Positions 1-8,881 of a stretch of 60,728 nucleotides of DNA are shown piece by piece; the stretch's first letter is position 1, and the number at the start of each line of letters is the position of its first letter. The stretch comes from Gammaproteobacteria bacterium (GTDB taxonomy: Bacteria; Pseudomonadota; Gammaproteobacteria; Thiohalobacterales; Thiohalobacteraceae). A model generated the notes under the pieces. It was not told where the DNA came from. It saw nothing but the letters and a program-made list of their open reading frames with translations, and ran no database searches. The position numbers were made by a program, and so were the translations under genes. The DNA is taken from positions 1 to 60,728 of the forward strand of contig JAHJQQ010000038.1 in the NCBI GenBank assembly GCA_018819175.1, in the 5' to 3' direction.

Positions 1-106
1 CCCTCTCCCTAACCCTCTCCCCGCAAGCGGGGAGAGGGGATAACCCCCTCTCCCGCCGGGGCGGGAGAGGGTTGGGGAGAGGGTGGCGAAGTTCTTAAAT
101 CGAGCA
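1..106. repeat. Nested-hairpin repeat, left copy
   Basis: This 106-base stretch is identical to 60623-60728, same orientation. It contains two strong hairpins: one built on CCTCTCCCCGC / GCGGGGAGAGG with a short AA loop region, and one on CCCTCTCCCGCC / GGGCGGGAGAGGG. The flanks (CCCTCTCCCTAACCCTCTCC and GGGAGAGGGTTGGGGAGAGG) also pair with each other, so the whole can fold into a cloverleaf or cruciform. It lies 58 bp beyond the stop codon of the outer-membrane barrel gene, where it could also act as a terminator. REP/BIME-like intergenic palindromes of this look are common in proteobacteria (known); that this one is dispersed in the genome is inferred. Confidence 0.85.
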
Positions 107-164
107 TATCTATGTCATGCCATCATGTAATGCTCAATAATCAGAGGTTCCCTAGGTGATTCGT

Positions 165-2714
165 TCAAAAATCCGCGCGATAACCCACATAGATATAATA
201 GGACGTGGAATCTTCACTACCGGCGAGCAATTCACGCGTGGACCATTCACCACCGGTTTCCACTTCGAAGCGATAGCGCTTGCGCCACAGATAATCCATT
301 AATATCGACGGGGCACCGGTCCATTGATCGGTCGATGTATCCTCATTCTGACGATAATCGATTCGCAGACGTGGATTCACACGCCACGCATTGGTCAATG
401 GATAGCGTTCATTAATCCCCACGGAGGTTATTTTCGCCGTGGTGGTATCTGAATAACGCAGGCTGAAAATGGCGATATCACCCTCTTTGAGCAGGTTATT
501 GCCGATCAGCTGCAGGTTGTAAAACGCTTCGAGGTCGGTACTGGGCAATGCTTCTACGCCGCCTGAGGCCGGTGTGTCTCCGAATTTCGACAATGTCACA
601 TCGCCGCTGATCTGGAAGCGGTCGTTCAGCGGCCGGTTCAGGCCGAGCGTGTAGGTATAGCTGTCCGCAGTACGATCTTCAGCCAGCTGGCGTATCTCAT
701 CGTCAGTAAATAGTTTACGCAAGTCTTCAATTGTCTCCACTCCTTGACCTTGGATGGCATTGCGGGTAGTCAGTATGGGACTGTTCCGGTAATCGATTGT
801 GGCATTCATGGTGACCTGATAAGGCAAGTTCCAATTACCCAGTATCAGGAACGTGTTCAATTCCGAATAGGAAATATCGTAATCAACAAAGGTCAGAAGC
901 GATTTCACAGGGTCGAAATAGCGCGCCTCACCACCGATGGCGCGCCGATCGGTGATGGAATCAATCTGTTGCTCAATGATGAAAGCGTTGAAGTCCCAGG
1001 TATTGGCGAAGGTACCGAAGTCAGCACTGACACCATAGAACAGTCGATCGGTATCTGTGCTGTCTTTAGACGAGTCGACCGGGTACCCTGAGACCGCATT
1101 GAGTTTCACCTTCGGCAGCCACTGGTAACTGAGCAGCGCGCCATCAAAACGTCCCAGCACGCCGCTGGTACTGAGGGACTGGCGACCGAGTCGACCGCCG
1201 ACATCATGGGTGCGGTCCTGTAGGTCCACATAAAGACTGCTGACGCGGCTGATGTCACCGCTACCTTCATCCTCGTCGAGGAAATCATATTCGTAGCCAC
1301 CGGTGAAGCGCGATTGGATCTCCAGTGGACCGCCGCGTCTGCGACCTGTGATATCCAGATCGGTGGTGAGTGAGGACAGATTCACGCGCGTTTCCGAATC
1401 ACGGGCTGTAATTGGCGTGCTGGTATCCTCTGTGACGATATGGCTGGTATCGCGGCGATAATATTGCGTGAAACTTCCGAACGTATCCCAAGTCGGTTCT
1501 TCCTGATCGCGTTCCACGCCGCGCAGCTTCTCTTTCGGTGCCATGCGTGCCGTGGTCAAGCCGGCTAAGCGTTGGCGGACACGCTCGGCGCCGGGGCCTT
1601 CAGGGTATTGCGCCAGATACTGCTCATAGGCCAATTTGGCATGCGCAAGCTGGCCATTACGTTCACGCGCCAGACCGAGAAACTCGCTGGCACTCTGGTG
1701 TTCACCGGTATCAACGTGCTGCAACACCTTGGTATAAATCTGGATGGCGCGCGCATAATCTCCGCCGGCCATGGCTTGACGCGCTTCTTCCATCAGGTTA
1801 TCCAAGCGCTCCTGCGGCAGGGCAGGCAGGCTGGGGATGAGTTCCGGCTGCCGTGGCATTACCGGGCGGCGAGGCATACCGGGTTTGCCGGGTTCGATCA
1901 CGACACCATTATTGAGCGCTTCCTGTCGCTCCGCGTCGCTGGCAACGGCGACCCAGGCGCGTGTGTATTGTGTTTGTATACGACGCTGCATATCGATTGC
2001 AGCCTCTTTGGTCGGGAAGAAACCCAATCTGATCCGGTTCCAGAGACGTCCGTCTATCGGTGATTGCGTTGCATACAGTACCAGCGGCCCTTGCAGACCC
2101 AGACCGCTCAGATCAGGCAGGGAAAGCGGCTCGGTTGACGATTCCAGATTGAGGACATAGCGGCCGGTTAGCTGTGGTGCGCCAGGCGTAGGCGCAAGTT
2201 CAGCGGGTATATCACCAGGTGGTTGCTGTATTGGTTGTTCCGGCGTCGGTGGCGTCACTTGCTCCGGCTTTGGCAGCAGTATGCTCAGACTCCGCGCATC
2301 CGGACTGGGTTGTACCTCGAAATCCCTGACGCCATCGAAATAGATGCCGATCTGCGCACGCGACGGCGAGCCGCCTTCATAACGGACAAACTGTGGCGGC
2401 TCGTCGGGAGAAGCTCTCCAATCCAGTGATTGCTGTTGTGAATAGTCGATATCCTGGGTCTGGCTGGTCAGTACCGGACGCATCTGTAAAATGACTTTAT
2501 CGCCGTGGTTCAACGGTGAATGATTGGTGTATTGCAAGGGAACGTTGAAATTGATGCGGATGCGTGTCTGCCCACCGGATGTATCGACGTCGATCTGATC
2601 GATGATAGCTGTCGGTTGAGCCCATGCCGGCAACAGCCATGTAAGCAAGATCAATATCAAGAACTGCCTGAGCCAAGCGGCGAGTCTATTTCCCGGAATC
2701 CACTTCATACACAT
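165..2714 (-). CDS. Outer-membrane beta-barrel protein with periplasmic AMIN-like, SPOR-like and TPR domains
   Basis: I place the start at 2714 (849 aa) because GGGGG lies 7 bases upstream of that ATG and a signal peptide follows directly (hydrophobic LILILLTWLLPAWA, cleavage after AWA about residue 32). In order I see: an AMIN-like beta domain (about 34-150), a proline-rich linker, a SPOR-like segment (about 184-260, with GRLWNRIRLGFFPTKEAA), one or two TPR-like helical pairs (about 306-390), then about 430 residues of alternating short strands rich in Tyr/Asp/Arg ending in YVGYRADF, the terminal aromatic typical of outer-membrane barrels. It is last in the row after two multiheme cytochromes, 92 bp downstream of the 27-heme gene. 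I infer a porin-like partner that lets hemes reach through the outer membrane, as in porin-cytochrome complexes; there is no obvious homology to MtrB visible by eye. A TPR/SPOR envelope protein unrelated to electron transfer is the alternative. Confidence 0.75.
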   Translation of the reverse strand: MCMKWIPGNRLAAWLRQFLILILLTWLLPAWAQPTAIIDQIDVDTSGGQTRIRINFNVPLQYTNHSPLNHGDKVILQMRPVLTSQTQDIDYSQQQSLDWRASPDEPPQFVRYEGGSPSRAQIGIYFDGVRDFEVQPSPDARSLSILLPKPEQVTPPTPEQPIQQPPGDIPAELAPTPGAPQLTGRYVLNLESSTEPLSLPDLSGLGLQGPLVLYATQSPIDGRLWNRIRLGFFPTKEAAIDMQRRIQTQYTRAWVAVASDAERQEALNNGVVIEPGKPGMPRRPVMPRQPELIPSLPALPQERLDNLMEEARQAMAGGDYARAIQIYTKVLQHVDTGEHQSASEFLGLARERNGQLAHAKLAYEQYLAQYPEGPGAERVRQRLAGLTTARMAPKEKLRGVERDQEEPTWDTFGSFTQYYRRDTSHIVTEDTSTPITARDSETRVNLSSLTTDLDITGRRRGGPLEIQSRFTGGYEYDFLDEDEGSGDISRVSSLYVDLQDRTHDVGGRLGRQSLSTSGVLGRFDGALLSYQWLPKVKLNAVSGYPVDSSKDSTDTDRLFYGVSADFGTFANTWDFNAFIIEQQIDSITDRRAIGGEARYFDPVKSLLTFVDYDISYSELNTFLILGNWNLPYQVTMNATIDYRNSPILTTRNAIQGQGVETIEDLRKLFTDDEIRQLAEDRTADSYTYTLGLNRPLNDRFQISGDVTLSKFGDTPASGGVEALPSTDLEAFYNLQLIGNNLLKEGDIAIFSLRYSDTTTAKITSVGINERYPLTNAWRVNPRLRIDYRQNEDTSTDQWTGAPSILMDYLWRKRYRFEVETGGEWSTRELLAGSEDSTSYYIYVGYRADF

Positions 2715-2806
2715 ATTACTGCCCCCAGTGCAAAACGCTAACCGCCGCCATGTATCCGCGCGTCGCAATATAGATTCGCTGTTGTTTGTCGACGATTTAC
2801 CCACGT

Positions 2807-4798
2807 TTATTTATCCCACGTCCGCGTGCTATGGCACTCACCGCAGTCTTTACTGGTGCTTGGATGTTCGCGCGGCTTACCCTCTGCGATGGTGCCGTTG
2901 TGACAATAGGAGCAATTACCCAGCACCTCGTTATGATCCATGCGTACAAGCGAGGTCCAGGATGATGTGCGATGACAGGCACTGCAGTTGTTGGTGGTCG
3001 ACGGATGTAATCCCGGTTTGCCTGTCGCGGTTACATTGTTGTGACAACTGACACAGTTGGTCCCGACGTTGGCGTGACTGAACGTTGCCGGTGTCCAGGC
3101 GCGCGTGCTGTGGCAGGAATCGCATTGAGCTGAAGTCGAAATATGGGTCGGCGGCTTGCCCTGTGCGGTACCGCCGTTATGGCAGGTAGTGCAGGTTCCG
3201 GACGTAACACTGTTGTGATCGAACACCGCGCCTGACCAAGATACAGAGGTATGGCAATCGTCACAGCTGTTGCTGGTCGGCATATGGGTGGCTGTTTTGC
3301 CGGGTGCCGTGGTGCCGTTGTGACAGCTGAAGCAGGTTCCGACCACGGCCGTGTGGTCGACACGTGTCACGGGTGTCCAGCCATTGGTGCGGTGGCAGTC
3401 TTCACAGAGATTGGTGGTCGCTATGTGTCGCGCGCCCTTGCCAGTCGCTGTCACACCATTATGGCAACTTGCGCAGTTGCCACTGACGCTATTGTGATCG
3501 AAGACAGCGGAAGCCCAACTGCTGGTGTTATGGCAATCGCCGCAACTGTTGCTGCTGGCTATATGAGTCGCTGTCTTGCCGGGAGCGATACTGCCGTTAT
3601 GGCAACTCGAACAGGTTCCGACGACGGCGCTATGATCGACACGGGATACAGGAATCCAGCCACTGGTGCGATGACAGTCTTCGCAGCGGTTACTGGTCGC
3701 GATGTGTCGGGTATTCTTGCCGGTTGCGGTTACGCCGTTATGACAGCTGGCGCAATTAGTGACCCCGGCTGGATGGGTGAAACTGGCAGACCAACTATTG
3801 GTTGAGTGGCAGGTATCGCATTGGGCAGTGGTCTGCACATGATTCGGCGTTTTTCCGGGTGCCGTAGTGCCGTTATGGCAACTGGAACAGCTGCCAAGGA
3901 CGGCGGCGTGATTGACGCGCGTGACCGGTGTCCAGCCACTGGTGCGATGACAATCTTCGCAGCCAGTCGTGCTCTGAATATGTCGCGCAGACTTGCCGGT
4001 CGCCGTCGAGCCGTTGTGACAGCTGGCACAGTTGCCGCTGACACCGGCGTGATCGAATACTGCGCCGGACCACGTGCTGGTCGTATGGCAGTCGTCGCAA
4101 CTGTTACTGCTGGTGATATGGGTAGGCGTCTTACCGCGTGCCAGGCTGCCATTGTGGCAGCTCGCACAGGTGCCGATCACGGCGCTGTGATCGACTCGCG
4201 ACACGGACCAGCTGCGGGTCGTATGGCAATCCTCACAGGCCATGGTGGTCTTGATGTGACGTGCTGTCTGACCGGCTGCCGTGGCGCCGTTATGGCAGCT
4301 CGTGCAATTGCCGCTGACGCTGCTGTGATCGAAGCTCGCCGCAGTCCAGGTTGACGTCGTATGACATGCCTCACAATTGTTGCCACTGCTGATATGGCTG
4401 GCGGTTTTGCCTGCCGCGACAGTGCCGTTGTGGCAACTGCTGCAATTACCCATTACCGCCGTATGATCGATACGCGCTACCTGGCTCCAGCTGTTCGTGG
4501 TATGGCAATCCTCACAGGTGTCCATCACTGCCATGTGATTTCCCGGCTTGATCGTCGCGGAGACACGACTACCACTGGTATGGCAGGACACGCAGCGTGT
4601 TGGCGTACCCTTGAAAGTCGCGCTCAGATGGCAGCTTTCGCAATCGGTGCGTGCATGAGCGCCATTCAGCGGAAAGCCTGTCGAGAGATGATCGAAATTA
4701 CTCATTGCCGCTTGGGCTGTGGCTCCCCAGATCAGGCTGAAAAATATCACTAGCATCAGACCTACGTTACAGAGCCGGTATGTGTCATGGGTGCTCAT
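2807..4798 (-). CDS. 27-heme c-type cytochrome made of tandem di-heme repeats
   Basis: Counting by eye gives 27 CXXCH heme-binding motifs in 663 aa. The open frame extends upstream to 4876, but the ATG at 4798 has GGGAG 8 bases upstream and starts a clean signal peptide (VGLMLVIFFSLIWGATAQA), so I use it. After an N-terminal segment the protein repeats a unit of about 47 residues: CxDCHxTxxW, then DHxxVxGxC, CHNGxxAxGK, and a His before the next CxxCH. Each CXXCH thus has a further His available, suggesting bis-His low-spin hemes. There is almost no other sequence between motifs. It follows the 21-heme gene by 74 bp and precedes the outer-membrane barrel gene. Predicted role: periplasmic or cell-surface electron wire. 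No lipobox is seen. Function is inferred from heme density and context; no catalytic site is recognisable. Confidence 0.9.
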   Translation of the reverse strand: MSTHDTYRLCNVGLMLVIFFSLIWGATAQAAMSNFDHLSTGFPLNGAHARTDCESCHLSATFKGTPTRCVSCHTSGSRVSATIKPGNHMAVMDTCEDCHTTNSWSQVARIDHTAVMGNCSSCHNGTVAAGKTASHISSGNNCEACHTTSTWTAASFDHSSVSGNCTSCHNGATAAGQTARHIKTTMACEDCHTTRSWSVSRVDHSAVIGTCASCHNGSLARGKTPTHITSSNSCDDCHTTSTWSGAVFDHAGVSGNCASCHNGSTATGKSARHIQSTTGCEDCHRTSGWTPVTRVNHAAVLGSCSSCHNGTTAPGKTPNHVQTTAQCDTCHSTNSWSASFTHPAGVTNCASCHNGVTATGKNTRHIATSNRCEDCHRTSGWIPVSRVDHSAVVGTCSSCHNGSIAPGKTATHIASSNSCGDCHNTSSWASAVFDHNSVSGNCASCHNGVTATGKGARHIATTNLCEDCHRTNGWTPVTRVDHTAVVGTCFSCHNGTTAPGKTATHMPTSNSCDDCHTSVSWSGAVFDHNSVTSGTCTTCHNGGTAQGKPPTHISTSAQCDSCHSTRAWTPATFSHANVGTNCVSCHNNVTATGKPGLHPSTTNNCSACHRTSSWTSLVRMDHNEVLGNCSYCHNGTIAEGKPREHPSTSKDCGECHSTRTWDK
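2830..4642 (-). repeat. Tandem ~140-bp repeats encoding di-heme units
   Basis: The region encoding the 27 heme motifs is an array of about 13 related units of roughly 140-145 bp, visible as recurring TTATGGCA and TGTGGCAG-type words on the plus strand. Units alternate two flavours (CEDCHRTSGW...RVDH and CDDCHTTSTW...FDH). Such arrays can expand or contract by recombination and are prone to assembly collapse, so the number of hemes may differ between strains or be underestimated. Confidence 0.8.
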
Positions 4799-4872
4799 TG
4801 TGATATCTCCCAAGCGACTCAGCAGGCGCGATAGCCGCCGTATGTCGCTGACTGATGAAGTTACATAAGAAC

Positions 4873-6441
4873 TCATTGCCGCATTTCCACGTGTTCAAAG
4901 GATTCCTGGTCATGGCAGCGCTCACATTGATTACCATAGCGTCCATTATGTCTGTCATCCTGCGAATGACAGGCGCTGCATGTTTTTGATTGGCTGACCT
5001 TGTCACCGTGCATCGCCTGTTGATGACAACCACCACAGGCGAGGCCTGCATGGGCGCCCTCGAGTTTGAAGTCAGTCGCCTGGTCATGATCGAAGCTCCA
5101 CAATGTCCAGCCATTGGGGTTATGGCACTGAGCGCAATTCGACCCCAGGCTCTGCTTGTGTACATCTTCGGATTTGTGGCATTGGACGCATTCCTTGGCC
5201 GCTTGTTGGAAGGTCGTTGAAACATGGCACTCTTCGCAGGGCGCAGTCGCATGCAGGCCGATGAGCGGGAAATTTGTCAGATCGTGGTCGAAAACCACTT
5301 TTTCACCCCAGCCGCTTTCTTGGTGACAGCGGGCACAATCTGCCCCTTGCTTGCCACGATGTACGTCATCGGCTTTGTGACAGTCGTTACAGCCACTGTC
5401 GAGTTTGTCTTGCAGATTGCCCCGATGGCAGCTGTTGCAGGCAACATCGGTATGCTTGCCACGCAAGGGGAAATCGGTCTTGCGGGTATGATCAAAACGC
5501 GCCTCTGACCAGGCCTCGGCGTTGTGGCAGCTCTCGCACTGTTTGCCGTTACGCCCATGATGACTGTCATCGCTACGGTGGCAGGCGAGGCAGTCGGTTT
5601 TGAGCTTGACCTTGTTCAGTGCTCCCGTGTGGCAGACCTCGCATTCGAGTTTGGCGTGCCGGCCGGTCAGTTTGAACTTGGTGTCCTTGTCGTGATTGAA
5701 GTTGCTCTCGTCCCAACGTTTATCCGTGTGACAATCCGCGCATTCCTGACCATTACGGCCGCGATGGACGTCGTTCAAGGCATGGCATGAAGAGCATTCT
5801 TTCGGTGTATTCTCGTAACGTTGATTCGGATGGCAGGCGCTGCAGATCACCTCTTTGTGCGCACCCTTGAGATCGAAGTCGGATTTGGCGTGATCGAACT
5901 TTGTATCGGTCCAATTGCGTTCGCTATGGCAATCCGCGCATTTTTCACCCAGGCGCTTTTTATGCGGATCATCCTGACGATGACAGCCTAAGCAATCACT
6001 GGCTGCGTCGCGGTAGGGCTTGTCGGTTTTGTGGCAGCTTGTGCAACTCAATCCGGCATGCGCGCCCTTGAGTTCGAAATCGGTGACTTTGTGATCAAAG
6101 CTGTCGCGATTCAATTTGACGATATCGGCACCCCGACCCTTATGATCGGTATGGCAGGATTTACATTCGAGATTGGACAGGCCCGCCTTGCGACCGTGGA
6201 AACCCTGTTTGGACTGCAGATCCTGCTGAACCTTTTCATGGCAATCCAGACACAGGCTGTTCTGATCGGTTTTACCCAATCTTGAATGACATTGGGTGCA
6301 TTCGCTTTCGATCTTGGCATGCCCGCTGATCACTTCACCGGGCATGATCAGGGTTTCGATCTTGGCTGCGCTGCTCGGCAAGGCACTCAATAACATGAGT
6401 ATCCCTCCGATGACCCGCAGAATTCGCAGCGCATTTGCCAT
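4873..6441 (-). CDS. 21-heme c-type cytochrome
   Basis: The 522-aa product has an N-terminal signal peptide (IGGILMLLSALPSSAA) and 21 CXXCH motifs by my count. Most of it is a repeat of about 45-50 residues carrying two motifs: FxLxGxHxxLxCxxCH followed by DxHxGxxGxxCxxCHxxxxWxxxxFDH. Extra His residues (GxH, DDxH, FDH) provide distal ligands. It differs in repeat type from the 27-heme protein next door, so the two are not recent duplicates. The gene lies 18 bp after the di-heme b-type membrane protein and 74 bp before the chosen start of the 27-heme gene, in one transcription unit. Expected to be periplasmic and to accept electrons from the inner-membrane partner; the assignment of direction is inference. 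It belongs to the broad cytochrome c3/doubled-CXXCH class. Confidence 0.9.
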   Translation of the reverse strand: MANALRILRVIGGILMLLSALPSSAAKIETLIMPGEVISGHAKIESECTQCHSRLGKTDQNSLCLDCHEKVQQDLQSKQGFHGRKAGLSNLECKSCHTDHKGRGADIVKLNRDSFDHKVTDFELKGAHAGLSCTSCHKTDKPYRDAASDCLGCHRQDDPHKKRLGEKCADCHSERNWTDTKFDHAKSDFDLKGAHKEVICSACHPNQRYENTPKECSSCHALNDVHRGRNGQECADCHTDKRWDESNFNHDKDTKFKLTGRHAKLECEVCHTGALNKVKLKTDCLACHRSDDSHHGRNGKQCESCHNAEAWSEARFDHTRKTDFPLRGKHTDVACNSCHRGNLQDKLDSGCNDCHKADDVHRGKQGADCARCHQESGWGEKVVFDHDLTNFPLIGLHATAPCEECHVSTTFQQAAKECVQCHKSEDVHKQSLGSNCAQCHNPNGWTLWSFDHDQATDFKLEGAHAGLACGGCHQQAMHGDKVSQSKTCSACHSQDDRHNGRYGNQCERCHDQESFEHVEMRQ

Positions 6442-6459
6442 AACCGAATGCTGCCCTTG

Positions 6460-7404
6460 TCAGTAGATGTGAACGGCGAAGACATGGACGACCCCTGAAA
6501 GGACCAGCATCAGGAACAGCGGGAAGTGCAGCAGATGCCAGGCGGAAAACAGCCGTTCGTACAGACCCAGGCTGGCAATCTTGCGGACACTCTCCAAACG
6601 TGCACCGACGTGCAGGCGCAGCGAGCGATTAAGGGCGCGCAGCTCTGTGTGCGGAAGCCTGCCTGTTGCGGCCTGTTTGCGGATTTCAGTGCGGATATGC
6701 CGACGCAGTGCCATGCGTAAACGCCAGACACTAAAGCCTATGAAGAGCTTACGCAGCGTGCGCAACAGGACATTGCTGTTCGTTTCGAATGCCTGTAACT
6801 CGAAGCTGTCCAACTGCTCCAGGAGAATCGGCGCGAACTCGACACGATCCGCCAGTTGCTGTCTGATGACCTCGGCATCCCGGCGCAGTTCATCCAGATT
6901 GGATTTGCTGCCATACAGGCCATTATGAATATTCATATAGAGATAACGCCCGATCAGACCACTGCTGGCGACCGTGAGCATGCAGAACAGGGCTACGTTG
7001 CTGTTCATCGATCCCAATTGAAAATCGCAGTGGTAGAGAATGCAGACCGGTCCCAGCACACCGAAGGTCATGTGCATGCGAAACCAGTATTTCACCGGGC
7101 CGATGTTGCGCATGAAGCGGGCCTGCTTGCGCAGCGGATAGAGCAGCAACAGCAGCATCATGCTGCCGCCGATAATGCCGAGGGCATAGCCAAGCCCGGA
7201 TTCGGCGGTCAGTATCTGTTCGCCACGGCTCAACCAGCCCAGATACAGCACCAGCGATACCGACAGGTAGGAGAACAACACACCCAGCCGCAGGATGCGC
7301 GGTTGATAGGCCGCAATCAGTCCCCGCACTGTGTCGGATGCTGTGGTCCGCGCAGTGTCGTGATCTGCAAGGGTTCGACGGGACAATGTGCTGGCGGCTT
7401 CCAT
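6460..7404 (-). CDS. Polytopic membrane protein, probable di-heme b-type cytochrome
   Basis: The 314-aa product has about five hydrophobic segments (about 41-58, 71-90, 111-126, 136-157, 290-312) with a basic, helical cytoplasmic stretch between the last two. Two helices each carry a pair of His residues 14 positions apart: H111/H125 and H293/H307. That spacing is the signature of trans-membrane stacked b-hemes in ferric reductase, NADPH oxidase and cytochrome b families. I recognise no full-length family. The gene starts 4 bp after ccmI and ends 18 bp before the 21-heme cytochrome gene, so it is embedded between heme maturation and multiheme genes. I infer that it moves electrons through the inner membrane from a cytoplasmic or quinol donor to the periplasmic cytochrome. 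It could instead be a non-heme membrane anchor; spectroscopy or structure prediction would decide. Confidence 0.7.
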   Translation of the reverse strand: MEAASTLSRRTLADHDTARTTASDTVRGLIAAYQPRILRLGVLFSYLSVSLVLYLGWLSRGEQILTAESGLGYALGIIGGSMMLLLLLYPLRKQARFMRNIGPVKYWFRMHMTFGVLGPVCILYHCDFQLGSMNSNVALFCMLTVASSGLIGRYLYMNIHNGLYGSKSNLDELRRDAEVIRQQLADRVEFAPILLEQLDSFELQAFETNSNVLLRTLRKLFIGFSVWRLRMALRRHIRTEIRKQAATGRLPHTELRALNRSLRLHVGARLESVRKIASLGLYERLFSAWHLLHFPLFLMLVLSGVVHVFAVHIY

Positions 7405-7408
7405 GTTT

Positions 7409-8881
7409 TTACCTTGCGTCCGTTGCGACTGAATCGATCAGCAGTTGAATATCGCTGCTGCCCTGCGTGGGTATCGGACCCAGGTCACCGCGTGGCTCGC
7501 CCGGTTGCTGGGTTACTGTGCCGTTTCGCGAGACACGTGCGCCGAGCATGACCTGATCGAAGCCGGACAGTTTCAATTGCGGCTGCATGGCCATACTGTC
7601 ATCGAGACTGAAATCGAAAGGCAGATCACGCACCTGCTTGCGCAGCACGGCGAGTGGCATGGGCGGGCCGGAAACCGCCTTGGCGAAAATGAAAACGGTA
7701 TCACCGTCCTGCACCTGCGCACGCAGCGCCGGTGAGATATCGACGCGACCCTGTATCACGGCAGTTGTTGCGGGAGTTTGCTGCTCATCAGTGGCTGCAT
7801 CACCGAATGCGGCAAGGTTTCGGTCGATGACACGGCGATCGGCTGAATCTTCTGGCAGGAGACGTTGCAGGTGTAGCCAGTAATCTCTGGCCTGTTGCGT
7901 GTCGTTGCGTTGCATAGCGGCGGTGGCAGCCAGCCACAGGGCTTTGGGATGATCCTGATCAAGTTGCAGCGCCGCATCGACCAATGCCGCGGGTTCACCC
8001 TCCAGACGCTGGCCGTTCGCCGCCGCCAGGGCGTCGGCGTAATCGGCCAGCAGATCGGCATTAGCCGGCAGCAATTGCCTGGCCTTGGCAAAGGCCTCGC
8101 TCGCGGCTGCAAAGTCGCGATGACTGCGATAGGCCTGCGCCAGATCCAACCAGGCCTGACCGTCATTGGGATTTTCTGTTGTCCGGATGACGCGTGTTTC
8201 GATGGATACATCAGTGGCGATCAAGGGTAATGGTCCATTAGTCGCCGTGTCGGTCGAGAGCATCGCTGCAAGTTCGGCGTCTTCACCGCCGTGGGCCTGT
8301 GCCTGGGCATAGGCGGCGCGGGCATCGGCCTGACGACCAAGTTGATAATAGGAACGCGCCAGCAGTAACCAGCCGGGCGCATCATCAGGATTCTGTTGCA
8401 GACGTAGGGCGAGACGTTCCGCGAGTTGATCCATCGGAGGCAGTTCGGCGGGCATACCTGCCATGCCGTTATGCGGCGAGGCCGGCAGGGTCGCCATAGG
8501 GGCGCTGTCCTGCGCTAGCGCTTCGGCACCACCACCGAGTACCCGATAGCCAAGTACGGCGATCAGGGGCACAGCGAGCAGCAGCGTCAGTGCAGTGCTG
8601 TGTCCAAGCGGGGTATGCTTATAAATCTCCTTGTCATCTGTGTTCAGTGCTGAGGCCAGTACCCGACGCTCCAGGTCCTGACAGGCTTGTTGATACTCCG
8701 GGGCAGACAGCTCACCATGTGCATGGGCGGCTTCCAGATCCGCCAATTCGTTCCGCTGCAGGTTGAGGTTCACTTCCGCGCGATCGACATCCGGCGTTGA
8801 TTCATGCCTTAACAGCGACGGCAGTACCATCCAGCCGACCAGTGCCAGTAATCCCAGTGCGCCGATCCAGAACATGCTCAT
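7409..8881 (-). CDS. ccmI: Cytochrome c maturation protein CcmI (CycH)
   Basis: CcmI is the apocytochrome c chaperone of System I, holding the C-terminus of unfolded apocytochromes for CcmFH. The 490-aa product has two N-terminal-half membrane helices (MFWIGALGLLALVGWMVLPS and ALTLLLAVPLIAVLGYRVL) separated by a leucine-zipper-like cytoplasmic loop, then TPR repeats (about 150-360, e.g. GWLLLARSYYQLGRQADARAAY) and a C-terminal beta-rich domain with the GRVDISPAL.. pattern seen in this family. It overlaps ccmH by four bases (ATGA), implying translational coupling. It is the last ccm gene; the multiheme cluster begins 4 bp further. The full-length form with both N- and C-terminal parts fits a host with many c-type apocytochromes. 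Confidence 0.93.
   Translation of the reverse strand: MSMFWIGALGLLALVGWMVLPSLLRHESTPDVDRAEVNLNLQRNELADLEAAHAHGELSAPEYQQACQDLERRVLASALNTDDKEIYKHTPLGHSTALTLLLAVPLIAVLGYRVLGGGAEALAQDSAPMATLPASPHNGMAGMPAELPPMDQLAERLALRLQQNPDDAPGWLLLARSYYQLGRQADARAAYAQAQAHGGEDAELAAMLSTDTATNGPLPLIATDVSIETRVIRTTENPNDGQAWLDLAQAYRSHRDFAAASEAFAKARQLLPANADLLADYADALAAANGQRLEGEPAALVDAALQLDQDHPKALWLAATAAMQRNDTQQARDYWLHLQRLLPEDSADRRVIDRNLAAFGDAATDEQQTPATTAVIQGRVDISPALRAQVQDGDTVFIFAKAVSGPPMPLAVLRKQVRDLPFDFSLDDSMAMQPQLKLSGFDQVMLGARVSRNGTVTQQPGEPRGDLGPIPTQGSSDIQLLIDSVATDAR

Noticed and set aside
3251..4354. Two long plus-strand open frames (184 and 182 aa) opposite the 27-heme gene
   Set aside because: They are antisense reflections of the tandem heme repeats (low-complexity Ala/Thr/Val/Gly products, no ribosome sites); the minus-strand heme motifs are clearly the coding ones.
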